In this document: positions 7,512 to 17,104 of the stretch, piece by piece | How positions within the stretch are numbered: position 1 is the first letter of the stretch | Layout of the letters: the number at the start of each line of letters is the position of its first letter | Assembly (NCBI RefSeq): GCF_016863335.1 | Contig: NZ_BOOR01000053.1 | Span: forward strand, 1-64,000 | Source: Planotetraspora thailandica | Lineage (GTDB): Bacteria > Actinomycetota > Actinomycetes > Streptosporangiales > Streptosporangiaceae | Length of the DNA: 64,000 nucleotides | Direction: 5' to 3' | Notes under the pieces: model-generated | Database searches by the model: none | Told to the model about the DNA's origin: nothing | What the model saw: the letters and a program-made list of their open reading frames with translations, nothing else | Position numbers and translations under genes: made by a program

Positions 7512-8087
7512 GTGCTGCTTTCCGATCGTGACATCCGTGCAGAGATCGATTCGGGCCGGGTGAAGCTGGACCCGTTCGACCCCGAGATGATCCAGCCGTC
7601 CAGCGTCGACGTGCGCCTGGACCGTTATTTCCGGGTCTTCGAGAATCACCGGTACCCCCACATCGATCCGGCAACGGAGCAGCCAGATCTCACCCGGGAG
7701 GTCGAGCCGCACGGCGCCGAGCCGTTCATCCTCCACCCCGGTGAGTTCGTGCTGGCCAGCACGTACGAGGTGATCTGCCTGCCGGACGACATCGCGGGGC
7801 GGCTGGAGGGCAAGTCGAGCCTGGGGCGGTTGGGGTTGCTGACGCACTCCACGGCCGGGTTCATCGATCCGGGGTTCGAGGGTCATGTCACCCTCGAGCT
7901 CTCGAATGTCGCCACGCTGCCGATCAAGTTGTGGCCCGGCATGAAGATCGGTCAGCTCTGCATGTTCCGGCTCAGCTCGCCCGCCGAGTTTCCTTACGGC
8001 TCCGAGAGGTACGGCTCCCGCTACCAGGGTCAGCGTGGTCCCACGCCGAGCCGGTCGTACCTCAACTTCCACCGAACCCGCGTCTGA
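7512..8087 (+). CDS. dcd: dCTP deaminase
   Basis: The 191-aa protein matches Dcd throughout, from [17 protein letters not shown] to a C-terminus with [14 protein letters not shown]. The family forms cytoplasmic trimers that deaminate dCTP to dUTP, and actinobacterial forms often also hydrolyse dUTP to dUMP. The catalytic region includes [11 protein letters not shown] and the Glu in GHVTLELSN. The GTG start is preceded by TAGCCT (7500-7505) six nt upstream and no Shine-Dalgarno, suggesting a leaderless mRNA. It is the first backbone gene after tRNA-Gly. Confidence 0.95.
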   Translation: MLLSDRDIRAEIDSGRVKLDPFDPEMIQPSSVDVRLDRYFRVFENHRYPHIDPATEQPDLTREVEPHGAEPFILHPGEFVLASTYEVICLPDDIAGRLEGKSSLGRLGLLTHSTAGFIDPGFEGHVTLELSNVATLPIKLWPGMKIGQLCMFRLSSPAEFPYGSERYGSRYQGQRGPTPSRSYLNFHRTRV

Positions 8088-8270
8088 GTGCTGCCGCCTG
8101 CCGTACGGGCTGCCCGAAGTCCAGCAATGGAACGTGTCAGTCGCCGACGGCAGGGCAACCACAAAGAGAAGAGAAGGTTACAAGCGGGCGAGCTGCATCT
8201 TAAGTTCGCATTTCCACTGGTAGCCCGTACTCTTTCTGCGGACCATCCCCGCACATCTGGAGAAACTGAC

Positions 8271-8888
8271 GTGCGACTGCGTCTCACGCCCCGTGAGGAC
8301 AGCTACTACGAGTTGTTCGCAGACTCCGCGAACAACCTCGTCACCGCGTCCCGTCTGCTGGTCGAGATCATCGGCGACGACTCGGACAGGGATGCCCTGG
8401 CCGAGAAGATGCGGGCCTGCGAACACGCAGGTGACGAGCGCACTCACGCGATCATGAATCGCCTCAACGAGAGCTTCATCACGCCGTTTGACCGGGAGGA
8501 CATCTATCGCCTCGCGTCCAATCTGGACGATGTGATGGATTTCATGGAAGCCGCGGCCGACCTGATCGTCCTTTACCAGATCGACCACCTGCCCAAGGAG
8601 GTCATCCGCCAGGTGGAGGTGCTCGAGAGGGCGGCGGAACTGACCGCGGACGCCATGCCACGCCTGCGCTCCATGCAGCATCTCAACGAGTACTGGATCG
8701 AGATCAACCGTCTGGAGAACCAGGCGGACCAGATCTACCGTCGGCTGCTCGCCAAGCTTTTCAGCGGGGAGTACGACACGCTCACCGTCATGAAGATGCG
8801 TGAAGTGATCGAGCATCTCGAACTGGCCGCGGACGCCTTCGAGCACGTCGCGAACACGATCGAGTCGATCGCGGTCAAGGAAGGTTAA
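8271..8888 (+). CDS. DUF47 family PhoU-like protein
   Basis: The 205-aa all-helical protein belongs to the DUF47/PhoU-related family, usually encoded just before a Pit phosphate permease. It contains the charged helical repeats DREDIYRLASNLDDVMDFME and HLELAADAFEHVANTIE. GTG 8271 is preferred because GGAGA lies 7-11 nt upstream and homology starts there, although the frame is open further upstream. The stop TAA abuts the GTG of the permease. Its role is probably to regulate or couple the transporter. Confidence 0.88.
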   Translation: MRLRLTPREDSYYELFADSANNLVTASRLLVEIIGDDSDRDALAEKMRACEHAGDERTHAIMNRLNESFITPFDREDIYRLASNLDDVMDFMEAAADLIVLYQIDHLPKEVIRQVEVLERAAELTADAMPRLRSMQHLNEYWIEINRLENQADQIYRRLLAKLFSGEYDTLTVMKMREVIEHLELAADAFEHVANTIESIAVKEG

Positions 8889-9887
8889 GTGGATCTCGCC
8901 ATTGTCATCGGCGTCATCGTCATCGCGCTGGCGTTCGACTACACCAACGGCTTCCACGACGCGGCCAACGCGATCGCGACCTCGGTCTCGACCCGGGCGC
9001 TGACGCCCCGCATCGCGCTGCTCATGGCCGCGGTAATGAACTTCATCGGGGCGCATCTCGGCCTTCAGGTGGCCCAGACGGTCGGCTCCGGCATCATCTC
9101 CGCCCCGCAGGGCAGACACGGCTTGATCATCGTCGGCGGGGCCTTGGTGGGCGCCATCGCTTGGAATCTCGTCACCTGGTATTTCGGCCTGCCGTCCTCC
9201 AGCAGCCACGCCCTGATCGGGGGCCTGGTGGGCTCGGCGCTGGCGGCGAGCGCGTCCGTGCACTGGACCGGGGTGCTCGACAAGGTCGTCATCCCCATGG
9301 TGCTGTCGCCGGTGGTCGGTTTCCTGCTCGGCGGACTCATTATGATCGCCATCTTGTGGATATTCCGCCGGGCCAACCCACACAAGGCGAACCGGGGGTT
9401 CCGGTACGCCCAGACCGTGTCGGCGGCGGCGATGGCCCTCGGCCACGGCTTGCAGGACGCGCAGAAGACGATGGGTGTGATCTTCCTGGCGCTTGTCGTC
9501 GGGGGATACGTGTCACCTGGGTCGGACATCCCGGAGTGGGTCATCACCGCGTCGGCGGCGGCGATCTCGCTGGGCACCTACGCGGGCGGGTGGCGCATCA
9601 TGCGCACACTCGGCCGCCGCATCATCCACCTGGACCCGCCGCGGGGATTCGCGGCCGAGTCCGCCGCGGCGACCGTCCTCTACACGGCGGCCATCGCGTA
9701 CGGCGCGCCGATCTCGACGACGCACACGATCACGAGCGCGATCATGGGTGTGGGCGCCACCCGGCGGCTTTCCGCGGTGCGCTGGGGCGTCGCCGGCAAC
9801 ATCATCGTGGCATGGGTCCTGACGATCCCCGCCGCCGCCGCGGTGGCCGCGATCTCCTATTTCGTGCTCAACCTGATCCTCGGATAG
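8889..9887 (+). CDS. pit: Low-affinity inorganic phosphate transporter (PiT family)
   Basis: The 332-aa membrane protein has the two PiT signature repeats: NGFHDAANAIATSVSTRAL near residue 20 and GAPISTTHTITSAIMGVG near residue 280. It has about ten membrane spans with a central cytoplasmic loop. PiT proteins import metal-phosphate with protons or sodium. It starts immediately after the DUF47 stop with a GTG, so the two are translationally coupled, and it ends 1 nt before the convergent mshD stop. Confidence 0.93.
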   Translation: MDLAIVIGVIVIALAFDYTNGFHDAANAIATSVSTRALTPRIALLMAAVMNFIGAHLGLQVAQTVGSGIISAPQGRHGLIIVGGALVGAIAWNLVTWYFGLPSSSSHALIGGLVGSALAASASVHWTGVLDKVVIPMVLSPVVGFLLGGLIMIAILWIFRRANPHKANRGFRYAQTVSAAAMALGHGLQDAQKTMGVIFLALVVGGYVSPGSDIPEWVITASAAAISLGTYAGGWRIMRTLGRRIIHLDPPRGFAAESAAATVLYTAAIAYGAPISTTHTITSAIMGVGATRRLSAVRWGVAGNIIVAWVLTIPAAAAVAAISYFVLNLILG

Positions 9888-9888
9888 C

Positions 9889-10797
9889 TCACCGGCTGTA
9901 CATCACGTCGGTGGTCGAGCGGGTGAACCCCAGCGACTCGTACAGCCGGGTCGCGGCCGCGTTGTCCTCGTCCACATAGAGCAAGACCTGAGCCAGGCCG
10001 CGGTCGCGCAGGTGCGCCAGCCCGGCGATCGTCAGCGCGCGACCGAGGCCGGTTCCCCGCTCGGCGGGGTCGACGCCCACCACGTAGACCTCTCCGAGCG
10101 GCTCGGACTCGCCGCCTTCCCCTGCCGGGTGGACCTTCGTCCAGTGGAACCCGGCCAGGGATCCGTCCTGCCGTACGGCGAGGAAGAATCCGGCGGGGTC
10201 GAACCAGGGCTCGCGTTCGCGGTGTGCCAGGTCGTCGCGGGTCCACGAGCCCTGCTCCGGGTGCGTGGCGAAGGCCAGCGCGTTGAGGGCCAGCCAGGCG
10301 TCCTCGTCCTCGCCCGGCTCGAACGTGCGCAGCCGTACGCCGTCGGGCAGGACGGGATCGCCGAGCGGCACGGACGACGGACGCCGCATCTGCCACAACG
10401 ACCGGGCACGAGTCAGGCCGAGCCGGGCCGCGAGCCGGGCGGCGGCCGGATGGTCGCCGTGCGCCCACAACCGGGCGTGGCCCCCTCCGGCCTCCAGCGT
10501 CGCCTCCAGCAGCCGGCGGCCGAGGCCGCGTCCGCGAAAGGCCGGGTGGACCACCAGCTCGCCGCTCGGTGCCGCGTCGGGGTCCGGCGGGTCGAGGTGC
10601 GCAAATCCGGCCAGGTCATCGCCCTCATAGATCAGTACGGCCTTCGCCCCGGGGCCGGTTCCGTAGCGCAGCCGCAACATCGACTCCTCGTTGAGCGGGG
10701 GGACGCCGTCGGCTTCGGACGCCGCCTCCACGAGGGCGAGCACCGCCGCGACCTTGTTCTCGTCGAGCCGTTCCTGGAGATCCACAGACGCGTTCAT
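9889..10797 (-). CDS. mshD: Mycothiol acetyltransferase
   Basis: The product, about 302 aa, contains two tandem GNAT domains (about 1-140 and 150-302). Acetyl-CoA motifs are visible in each half (VHPAFRGRGLGRRLL and VDPAERGTGLGRALT), and the protein ends in LYESLGFTRSTTDVMYSR. MshD acetylates Cys-GlcN-Ins, the last step of mycothiol synthesis. ATG 10797 is chosen because alignment begins at MNASVDLQERL. It sits near phosphate genes and upstream of glnR, as in mycobacteria (Rv0819/Rv0818). mshA is also in this window. Confidence 0.93.
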   Translation of the reverse strand: MNASVDLQERLDENKVAAVLALVEAASEADGVPPLNEESMLRLRYGTGPGAKAVLIYEGDDLAGFAHLDPPDPDAAPSGELVVHPAFRGRGLGRRLLEATLEAGGGHARLWAHGDHPAAARLAARLGLTRARSLWQMRRPSSVPLGDPVLPDGVRLRTFEPGEDEDAWLALNALAFATHPEQGSWTRDDLAHREREPWFDPAGFFLAVRQDGSLAGFHWTKVHPAGEGGESEPLGEVYVVGVDPAERGTGLGRALTIAGLAHLRDRGLAQVLLYVDEDNAAATRLYESLGFTRSTTDVMYSR

Positions 10798-10928
10798 GTC
10801 TTGAACGTTAGGTGACCGTCGGCATGGCGCCACCTTCGGGTTCTGGCAAAGTTCGCCAGGCGCGGGCCCTACGAATCGTTACCTCAGATCCATTTCGTGC
10901 TTAGATCACGGCTTTACTGTCGTTGACC

Positions 10929-12767
10929 ATGACCTCAGCATCATTCGCGCGCCTGGCCATCGTAGGCGCCGCCGCGGTGAGCGTCGTGGCGCTCTCCGCC
11001 GGCACCGCAGGCGCGTCCTCCGGCCACCACTCCTTACACGACAAACACCATCACCACCAGCCTCCGTCGCACTCGAAGAGCGTCCCCGTTCGGCTGCTGT
11101 CCATCAACGACTTCCACGGCAACCTCGAGGCGCCGACCGGCTCCAGCGGCCGGATCGCCGACGAGAAGGGCGTGTTCGTCCAGGGCACCGGAGGCGCGGC
11201 GACCCTGGCCACCGCGATCAAGAAGAACTGGGCGAAGGGCCAGACGCAGGTCGTCGCCGCGGGTGACCTCATCGGCGCCTCGCCGCTGCTCTCGGCGGCC
11301 TACCACGACGAGCCCACCGTCCAGACGTTGGGCGAGATGGGGCTGGACGTCTCGTCGGTCGGCAACCACGAATACGACGAGGGCATGGCGGAGCTGCTCC
11401 GCATCCAGAACGGCGGCTGCAACCCCACCGACGGCTGCTCTCCGGCCGGCAAGTGGAAGGGCGCCGAGTTCCAGTACCTCGCAGCCAACGTCGTCGACAA
11501 GAACGGCAAGCACCCGCTGCCCCCGGTCGCCATCCGGGTGGTCAACGGTGTCAAGATCGGCTACATCGGCCTGGTCACCAAGAACACGCCGAACATCGTG
11601 ACCCCGGCCGGCGTCGCGGGTCTGACGTTCCAGGACGAGGTCGAGGCGGGGAACCGCGCCTCGCAGTTGCTCACGCGGCTCGGCGTCAAGGCTCAGGTCG
11701 TGCTCGTTCACGAGGGCGACTCGGTGTCCTCGGGCGCCAGCCCCGACGCCTGCCCGCTGACCACCACGGTGGGCAAGGTGATTGCCACGAACCTGGACGC
11801 CGCGGTCGACGTGGTCATCATGGGCCACTCGCACCAGGCCTACGTCTGCACCACGACCGACCCCAAGGGCCAGACCCGCTACTTCACGCAGGGTTCGTCC
11901 TTCGGCAGGGTGCTCACGCAGATCGACTTCAAGGTCAACCTCAAGACCAAGGACGTCGACAGGTCCTCGGTCAAGGCTGACAACAAGGTCGTCGCCGCCA
12001 CGTCCGCCTTCATCACCAACGCCGCGGGCTCCGTCAACTCGGGTCCATACACGGGCACCACGTACGCTCCCGACGCCAAGATCGACAAGTTGGTGAACTA
12101 CTGGAAGGACGCGGTCTCCGAGAAGGCGGACTCGCCCATCGGCAAGATCACGGCGGACATCACCAACATCTCGGCGGCCGCGTCGCCGGCCGGTGAGCTT
12201 CCGCTCGGCAACCTCATCGCCGACGCCCAGCTCGCCGCGGCGAAGGCCGACGGCGGCAACGCCGACATCGCGCTGATGAACCCCGGCGGCATCCGCACCT
12301 CCCTCACCTACGCGCAGAGCGGGTCCGAAGGCGACGGCGTCGTGACGTACGGCGAGGCCTTCGCGGTCCAGCCGTTCAACAACCTGCTGCAGGCGGTGAC
12401 GCTGACGGGCGCCCAGCTCAAGACGGTGCTGGAGCAGCAGTTCTACACCGGAGCGCTGGTCGCGCGGAATCCGCTGATCCTCCAGCCGTCGTCGAACCTC
12501 ACCTACACCTACAGCGCGAGCGCGCCGCTCGGCGGCAAGGTCTCCAACATCGCGATCAACGGCGTGCCGGTCACCGACACCCAGTCGGTCCGGGTGGCGG
12601 CCAACAACTTCCTGGTCGGCGGAGGCGACACCTTCCCGGCGTTCACCCTCGGCACGGACCTGTGGACGTGGAGCGGTGGCTTCGACGTCGACGCCTTCAC
12701 CGTGTACCTCGGGGCCAACAGCCCGGTCTCCCCGCCGGCTCTGACCCACATCACCAAGGTCAACTGA
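10929..12767 (+). CDS. Secreted 5'-nucleotidase / bifunctional metallophosphoesterase (UshA-like)
   Basis: The 612-aa protein begins with a signal peptide ending near AGTAGASS. The metallophosphoesterase domain has metal-binding blocks SINDFHGNLE, AAGDLIGASP, VGNHEYDEG and VIMGHSHQAY. The C-terminal 5'-nucleotidase domain shows ALMNPGGIR and NNFLVGGGDTFPAF. These enzymes hydrolyse extracellular nucleotides to nucleoside and phosphate, so it probably scavenges phosphate. I see no LPXTG or lipobox, so it should be released or loosely held. It lies between mshD and glnR, which are adjacent in mycobacteria, so it is an insertion in that order. Confidence 0.9.
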   Translation: MTSASFARLAIVGAAAVSVVALSAGTAGASSGHHSLHDKHHHHQPPSHSKSVPVRLLSINDFHGNLEAPTGSSGRIADEKGVFVQGTGGAATLATAIKKNWAKGQTQVVAAGDLIGASPLLSAAYHDEPTVQTLGEMGLDVSSVGNHEYDEGMAELLRIQNGGCNPTDGCSPAGKWKGAEFQYLAANVVDKNGKHPLPPVAIRVVNGVKIGYIGLVTKNTPNIVTPAGVAGLTFQDEVEAGNRASQLLTRLGVKAQVVLVHEGDSVSSGASPDACPLTTTVGKVIATNLDAAVDVVIMGHSHQAYVCTTTDPKGQTRYFTQGSSFGRVLTQIDFKVNLKTKDVDRSSVKADNKVVAATSAFITNAAGSVNSGPYTGTTYAPDAKIDKLVNYWKDAVSEKADSPIGKITADITNISAAASPAGELPLGNLIADAQLAAAKADGGNADIALMNPGGIRTSLTYAQSGSEGDGVVTYGEAFAVQPFNNLLQAVTLTGAQLKTVLEQQFYTGALVARNPLILQPSSNLTYTYSASAPLGGKVSNIAINGVPVTDTQSVRVAANNFLVGGGDTFPAFTLGTDLWTWSGGFDVDAFTVYLGANSPVSPPALTHITKVN

Positions 12768-12779
12768 CCTCCGTCACAC

Positions 12780-12808
12780 GAGGCCCGCACCCGCCAGGTG
12801 CGGGCCTC
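12780..12808 (+). terminator. Terminator after the 5'-nucleotidase gene
   Basis: A perfect 12-bp stem, GAGGCCCGCACC/GGTGCGGGCCTC with a short loop, lies 13 nt after the stop codon. There is no strong T-run, as is common in actinobacteria. Confidence 0.75.
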
Positions 12809-12951
12809 ACCCATTTCCGGCATGTCTTCACATATCTTTTGTGGACGACCATTTTGACTTTGTTATTTAGATTTCATGACATGTTCTGTTGATCAATGGC
12901 GATCTTCTGCCTAGCCTCGGCTTAACCGGACATATCGGGGAGAAGGTGCTC

Positions 12952-14652
12952 ATGGGTAGAAGCTTGACAATTCGCTCCATAACAGCCCCAATGGTGGTGC
13001 TCTTAGTGGTGCTCTGCTCGGTACTCGGCCTGCGGACACCGGCACGGGCCGCCGCCGACGTGGGGGACCGGGTCCTCTACTGGAACGATGTGCTCCTCGA
13101 GGCGTATCGCCAGGTGGGCGGGGCTCCGGGGCCGCTGTCCCGGGCCGGCGCGATGATGCACCTCGCGATGTACGACGCCGCCAATTACACCCAGTGCTAC
13201 AAGCAGGGGCGTGATTTGCGGCCGGATGACTGCATCGGGGGTATTTACAATCCAGGGATAAGCCTGAGCCCCAAGGTGGCCAATCCCGACACACAGACCG
13301 CAATCGACTACGCCGCGTACAAGGTGCTCACCTCGGTTTTCCCCGCGGCCGATTTCAGCGCGTACTTCGCCCAGGCCGAGCCGGCCGCACCCGTGACGGA
13401 CGCGGAAAAGGCAGGACGGAGCATCGGCGAGCAGGCGGCCGCCGTCATGATCGCTACGCGTACCGGGGACGGCTCGACCGACACCACGGCGTATGTGCCC
13501 AGCACGGCCCCCGGACAATGGCGGCCCACGGGATCCGGGGACGCGGCCACCCCGAACTGGGGGAAGGTGCGCAGATTCAGCCGCTACGGCTCTCCCCAGC
13601 CGCCCCCTGACTTCAGCTATCCCGTCGACTACCGCGCCAACGGCACGCTGGACCGGAGCCCGGTCTCCTCGTCATCCGCTCGGCCGCAGCTTCCCGGAGG
13701 GTTCTCCAACATCACCACGATGCTGGCCAGTCAGGCGTACGCCGACCAGGTCAACGAGGCGAAAGAGCTTGGCAGGGCCGACAGCTCCACCCGGACGGCC
13801 GAGCAGACACAGATCGCCTGGTTCTGGGCCAACGACCTCAACGGCACATACAAGCCGCCGGGACAGCTCCTCGACATGACCCGCGACGTGTCCGTGCAGC
13901 GTGGCCTGGGAGAGCTGCAGAACGCCAAGCTGTTCGGGAGCGTCAGCCTGGCGATGGCCGATGCCGGCATCGTGGCCTGGGACGCGAAGTATCAGACCCC
14001 GATCGACCTGTGGCGGCCCGAGAGCGCGATCCGGCTCGCGGCCGATGACGGCAACGCGAAGACCGTCGCCGATCCTTCGTGGCAGCCGCTTTCTGCGGAC
14101 ACCGCGGAGGTCCACTTCAGCCCGGCGTTCCCCGCCTATGTCTCGGGGCACGCCACCTTCGGCGGCGCCTGGGCCGCGGCCATGAAGGCGTATTTCGGGA
14201 CGGACTCGATCAGCTTCACCGCCGAAACGGAAGACCCGCACGCCGTCGACGCAGCCGGGAACTACCTGACGCGTTCTTTCACGAGTTTCAGCCAGGCGGG
14301 GCTTGAGGACGCGCGAAGCCGGATCTATCTCGGCGTTCACTACTCGTGGGATGGCGACTACGGATACGCGACCGGGCAAAAGCTCGTCGGCGACGGCGGT
14401 GAGCTGCTCGCGGACGGAACCCGGACGCACACGACCCTCGGCGTCACCACGGGATACACCTATCCGGCTCCATCGTCCACAGCCAGCCCTTACTACACCT
14501 ACACGCCCGACCTGTCGCGATACGACTCCATCAGGGACGCGTTCAACCAGTGCGACTACGACGGCGCCGACATGGTCCAGGGGCAGCGCCTGGGCAACTC
14601 CTGGGCCTGCAACGTCCAGTACGACGGCAAGATCTTCCTCTACCTCTTCTAG
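12952..14652 (+). CDS. Secreted vanadium-dependent haloperoxidase-like / PAP2 superfamily protein
   Basis: The 566-aa product has a signal peptide ending around RTPARAAA. The vanadate/phosphate-binding signature comes in three parts: KYQTPIDLWRP (Lys, Arg), PAYVSGHATFGG (Ser-Gly-His) and ARSRIYLGVHYSWDGD (Arg, His). These match the vanadium haloperoxidase/acid phosphatase fold. Such enzymes oxidise halides with peroxide or act as phosphatases; which applies here cannot be decided. ATG 12952 is chosen because GGGGAGAAGG lies upstream and the signal peptide starts there. The next gene follows after 14 nt. Confidence 0.82.
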   Translation: MGRSLTIRSITAPMVVLLVVLCSVLGLRTPARAAADVGDRVLYWNDVLLEAYRQVGGAPGPLSRAGAMMHLAMYDAANYTQCYKQGRDLRPDDCIGGIYNPGISLSPKVANPDTQTAIDYAAYKVLTSVFPAADFSAYFAQAEPAAPVTDAEKAGRSIGEQAAAVMIATRTGDGSTDTTAYVPSTAPGQWRPTGSGDAATPNWGKVRRFSRYGSPQPPPDFSYPVDYRANGTLDRSPVSSSSARPQLPGGFSNITTMLASQAYADQVNEAKELGRADSSTRTAEQTQIAWFWANDLNGTYKPPGQLLDMTRDVSVQRGLGELQNAKLFGSVSLAMADAGIVAWDAKYQTPIDLWRPESAIRLAADDGNAKTVADPSWQPLSADTAEVHFSPAFPAYVSGHATFGGAWAAAMKAYFGTDSISFTAETEDPHAVDAAGNYLTRSFTSFSQAGLEDARSRIYLGVHYSWDGDYGYATGQKLVGDGGELLADGTRTHTTLGVTTGYTYPAPSSTASPYYTYTPDLSRYDSIRDAFNQCDYDGADMVQGQRLGNSWACNVQYDGKIFLYLF

Positions 14653-14666
14653 ATCGGGAGAAGAAG

Positions 14667-15122
14667 GTGCACATTCAGTACAGATATCGCGTCGCAGCTC
14701 TCGTCGCGGGCCTTCTCGCCCTCGTCGCGGCCACGCTGTACGCCATCAGCCCCGCGTTCGCCGATCGGGCGACCCCGGGCGTTCCCGCCGCGCCGCGTAT
14801 TCAGACCGACGCGTTCACACCGAACCAGCTCTGCAGCGCCGGAACTCCGGTCGCGTCCACGAAGGACACGATCGTCCTCGCCGCCAGTCCCACCCCTTTC
14901 GGCAAGCATCCGGCGATGCGCGCGACCTTCGAAATCAGCGGTGCGGAAGGGGATCCGCTGATTACCAGGACCAGCCGGATCTGGCCGAGCGGACGAGTTC
15001 TGGCCCTCACTCTCGATCCCGGCACGCTGTCCCCGGGGACGTACCGGTTCAGGGTGCAGGCCAAGCAGGGGAACGCCGTCTCGGGCTGGACGGCCTGGTG
15101 CGGATTCGCCGTGAACGGCTGA
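14667..15122 (+). CDS. Small secreted protein downstream of haloperoxidase-like gene
   Basis: The 151-aa protein from GTG 14667 (preceded by GGGAGAAGAAG) has a signal peptide to about AISPAFA. It continues as a beta-rich mature domain with cysteines near residues 56 and 144 that could form a disulfide. The ending GTYRFRVQAKQGNAVSGW and CGFAVNG suggests a fibronectin- or Ig-like fold. It lies 14 nt after the haloperoxidase-like gene, so the two are probably co-expressed and co-secreted. No known family was recognised. Confidence 0.65.
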   Translation: MHIQYRYRVAALVAGLLALVAATLYAISPAFADRATPGVPAAPRIQTDAFTPNQLCSAGTPVASTKDTIVLAASPTPFGKHPAMRATFEISGAEGDPLITRTSRIWPSGRVLALTLDPGTLSPGTYRFRVQAKQGNAVSGWTAWCGFAVNG

Positions 15123-15134
15123 CGTGAGAAACAC

Positions 15135-15169
15135 GTACGGCTCACGCCCTTTCCGGGCGTGAGCCGTAC
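15135..15169. terminator. Bidirectional terminator between secreted-protein gene and glnR
   Basis: A perfect 15-bp stem (GTACGGCTCACGCCC/GGGCGTGAGCCGTAC, 5-nt loop) lies between the convergent genes. It should serve both transcripts. Confidence 0.8.
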
Positions 15170-15175
15170 AAAAGA

Positions 15176-15889
15176 TCAGCGGTGGGCGTGCTCGGCGGTT
15201 TCGGACTGCTCGCCGCCGCGGTCGGGGACGAACCGGTAGCCGACGTTGCGCACGGTGCCGATCAGCGACTCGTACTCGGCGCCGAGCTTGGCGCGCAACC
15301 GGCGCACGTGGACGTCGACCGTACGGGTGCCCCCGAAGTAGTCGTAGCCCCAGACCTCCTGGAGGAGCTGGGCCCGGGTGAAGACCCGGCCGGGGTGTTG
15401 CGCGAGGTACTTGAGCAGCTCGAACTCCTTGAACGTCAGGTCGAGCGCGCGCCCGCGCAGCCGGGCGGTGTACGTGGCCTCGTCGATAGACAGGTCGCCG
15501 CTGCGGATCTCGTCCGGCACTTCCTCCGCCGCGGCGAGCGACAGCTTGCCCGCGGCCATGCGCAGCCGGGCCTCGACCTCGGCAGGCCCGGCCGTGTCGA
15601 GGATCACATCGTCGATGCCCCATTCGGCCGTCATGGCCGCCAGGCCCCCCTCGGTGACGATCACCATGAGCGGGCAGTCGACGCCCGTGGTCCGCAGCAG
15701 CCGGCACAGGCTCTTGGCCTGCACCAGCTCGCGGCGGGCGTCGACGAGGATGGCGTCGGCCGGTGGCGTGTCGATGAGCGCGGACGCCTCCGCGGGCGCG
15801 ACGCGCACCGAGTGGAGCAGGAGTCCTAGCGCCGGAAGGACCTCCGCGGAGGGCTCCAATGCATTGGTCAGCAGGAGCAGGTTGCTCAC
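15176..15889 (-). CDS. glnR: Global nitrogen regulator GlnR (OmpR-type)
   Basis: The 237-aa protein matches actinobacterial GlnR. Its receiver-like domain starts [20 protein letters not shown] and keeps D50 (ILVDARR) but lacks the full acidic pocket. The winged-helix effector contains [20 protein letters not shown] and [16 protein letters not shown]. GlnR is an orphan regulator acting as a phosphorylation-independent dimer to control nitrogen assimilation genes. GTG 15889 is chosen because AAGGAGG lies six nt upstream. It is divergent from the MoaD-like gene and keeps mycobacterial gene order with mshD and the LmeA-like gene. Confidence 0.93.
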   Translation of the reverse strand: MSNLLLLTNALEPSAEVLPALGLLLHSVRVAPAEASALIDTPPADAILVDARRELVQAKSLCRLLRTTGVDCPLMVIVTEGGLAAMTAEWGIDDVILDTAGPAEVEARLRMAAGKLSLAAAEEVPDEIRSGDLSIDEATYTARLRGRALDLTFKEFELLKYLAQHPGRVFTRAQLLQEVWGYDYFGGTRTVDVHVRRLRAKLGAEYESLIGTVRNVGYRFVPDRGGEQSETAEHAHR

Positions 15890-16134
15890 TTTCCGCCTCC
15901 TTGCCACCTCGTCGGCTCGTCCGTCCGCTTAAGGACAGAAACGAGCCGGCCGTTTAAACACGTAAGGACCCGGGGGCCACGTCGCCCAGGTCCATTAGTC
16001 CGTAGGGTAGCCCACAGGATGTTGGGGTCCAATGTGGGTCCACGGTGTGAACACCACGTCACGTGGATTAACACCGTAACCCCGCGCTCACATTCAGTGC
16101 TCGCCCGCGTGACGGAAGGAGGGCCGGGACGCCC

Positions 16135-16383
16135 ATGGCAACCGGGACTGTCCGCTACTGGGCCGCGGCGAAAGAGGCCGCGGGCATCGCCGAAGAGCCC
16201 TTCGAGGCGGAAACTCTGCGGGATCTGCTCGTCGATATCGCAAGAAATCCGGAAATCGAGCGTGTGCTGCGACGCTCGTCGTTCTTGATCGACGGTCACC
16301 CCGCAGGCACCCGCGATCCGGGTACGGTGTCCCTTCCCCAAGGCGCCGTAGTGGAAGTTTTACCGCCTTTTGCCGGGGGATGA
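16135..16383 (+). CDS. MoaD/ThiS family sulfur-carrier protein
   Basis: The 82-aa protein has a ubiquitin-like beta-grasp fold and ends in the PPFAGG tail, whose terminal Gly-Gly is thiocarboxylated in MoaD and ThiS. It could carry sulfur for molybdopterin or another pathway; no MoaE or activating enzyme is nearby. AAGGAGGG lies 11-18 nt before the ATG. The LmeA-like gene follows after 40 nt. Confidence 0.85.
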   Translation: MATGTVRYWAAAKEAAGIAEEPFEAETLRDLLVDIARNPEIERVLRRSSFLIDGHPAGTRDPGTVSLPQGAVVEVLPPFAGG

Positions 16384-16423
16384 GCCGCTAGTCTCGGCGG
16401 CAGGTTTCTCCAGGAGGAGTCGG

Positions 16424-17104
16424 ATGCGGAAAGTCGTCGTCGCTCTGATCATGCTCGCTGTCCTGCTCGCCATCGTGGACAGAGTGGCGGTCACCGGCGT
16501 GCAGAACGAGATCGGCAAGCAGATCGCGGCGAAATACGACCTGGCGGAGCAGCCCAAGGTCGAGATCACGGGCATCCCGTTCCTGACCCAGGCGCTTCTC
16601 GGCCGCTACCAGGAGATCCACGCCGCCATCGGCCCGATGACCGTCGAGGGCGTCGATCTGACGGGAGTCGACGCCACGCTGACCGGCGTGACCGCCCCGC
16701 TGGCCGACCTGATCCAGGACCCGTCGACCGCTGACATCCGTGCCGAGCACGTCGACGGGACCATCGTGGTCTCCTGGAAGGCCATCGACGAGCGCGCACC
16801 CCGAGGGGTCACCCTCGACGCGGGGGACGGAGGCAAGCTGAAGGTGTCGGGGAAATTCAGCGCCTTCGGTCAGTCCGTGCCCGTCACGGCGGACGTGAAG
16901 ATCTCCGTCGTGTCCGGCGGGGTGAAGCTGACACCCGTCGGGGTCAAGGTCGCCAACGGAATCCGCGTGCCGAACGCGGAGAAATTCCTCACCTTCACCG
17001 TTCCTGTCAAGAACCTGCCCTTGCACCTTAAAATCACCAGCGTGAAATCGACGCCCGAGGGGCTCGCGATCGCGGCCGCCGCCAGCGATGTCCCACTCAG
17101 GTGA
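16424..17104 (+). CDS. LmeA-like phospholipid-binding protein (DUF2993)
   Basis: The 226-aa protein has an N-terminal signal anchor (about residues 4-22) and a DUF2993 domain whose residues 40-60 read VEITGIPFLTQALLGRYQEI. Mycobacterial LmeA is a periplasmic lipid-binding protein needed for mannan elongation of lipomannan. AGGAGG precedes ATG 16424. Its place beside glnR matches Rv0817c. The sigma-factor frame overlaps its 3' end. Confidence 0.82.
   Translation: MRKVVVALIMLAVLLAIVDRVAVTGVQNEIGKQIAAKYDLAEQPKVEITGIPFLTQALLGRYQEIHAAIGPMTVEGVDLTGVDATLTGVTAPLADLIQDPSTADIRAEHVDGTIVVSWKAIDERAPRGVTLDAGDGGKLKVSGKFSAFGQSVPVTADVKISVVSGGVKLTPVGVKVANGIRVPNAEKFLTFTVPVKNLPLHLKITSVKSTPEGLAIAAAASDVPLR

Noticed and set aside
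11034-12749. Very long antisense open frame (about 570 codons) opposite the 5'-nucleotidase gene
   Set aside because: High-GC codon bias creates long antisense frames; the opposite strand has clear metallophosphoesterase motifs and a signal peptide, while this frame has low-complexity Arg/Gly/Val content and no domain.
15957-16100. Possible GlnR box upstream of glnR/moaD
   Set aside because: One GTTAC half-site is present, but the required GAAAC partner at six-bp spacing is not, so there is no support.
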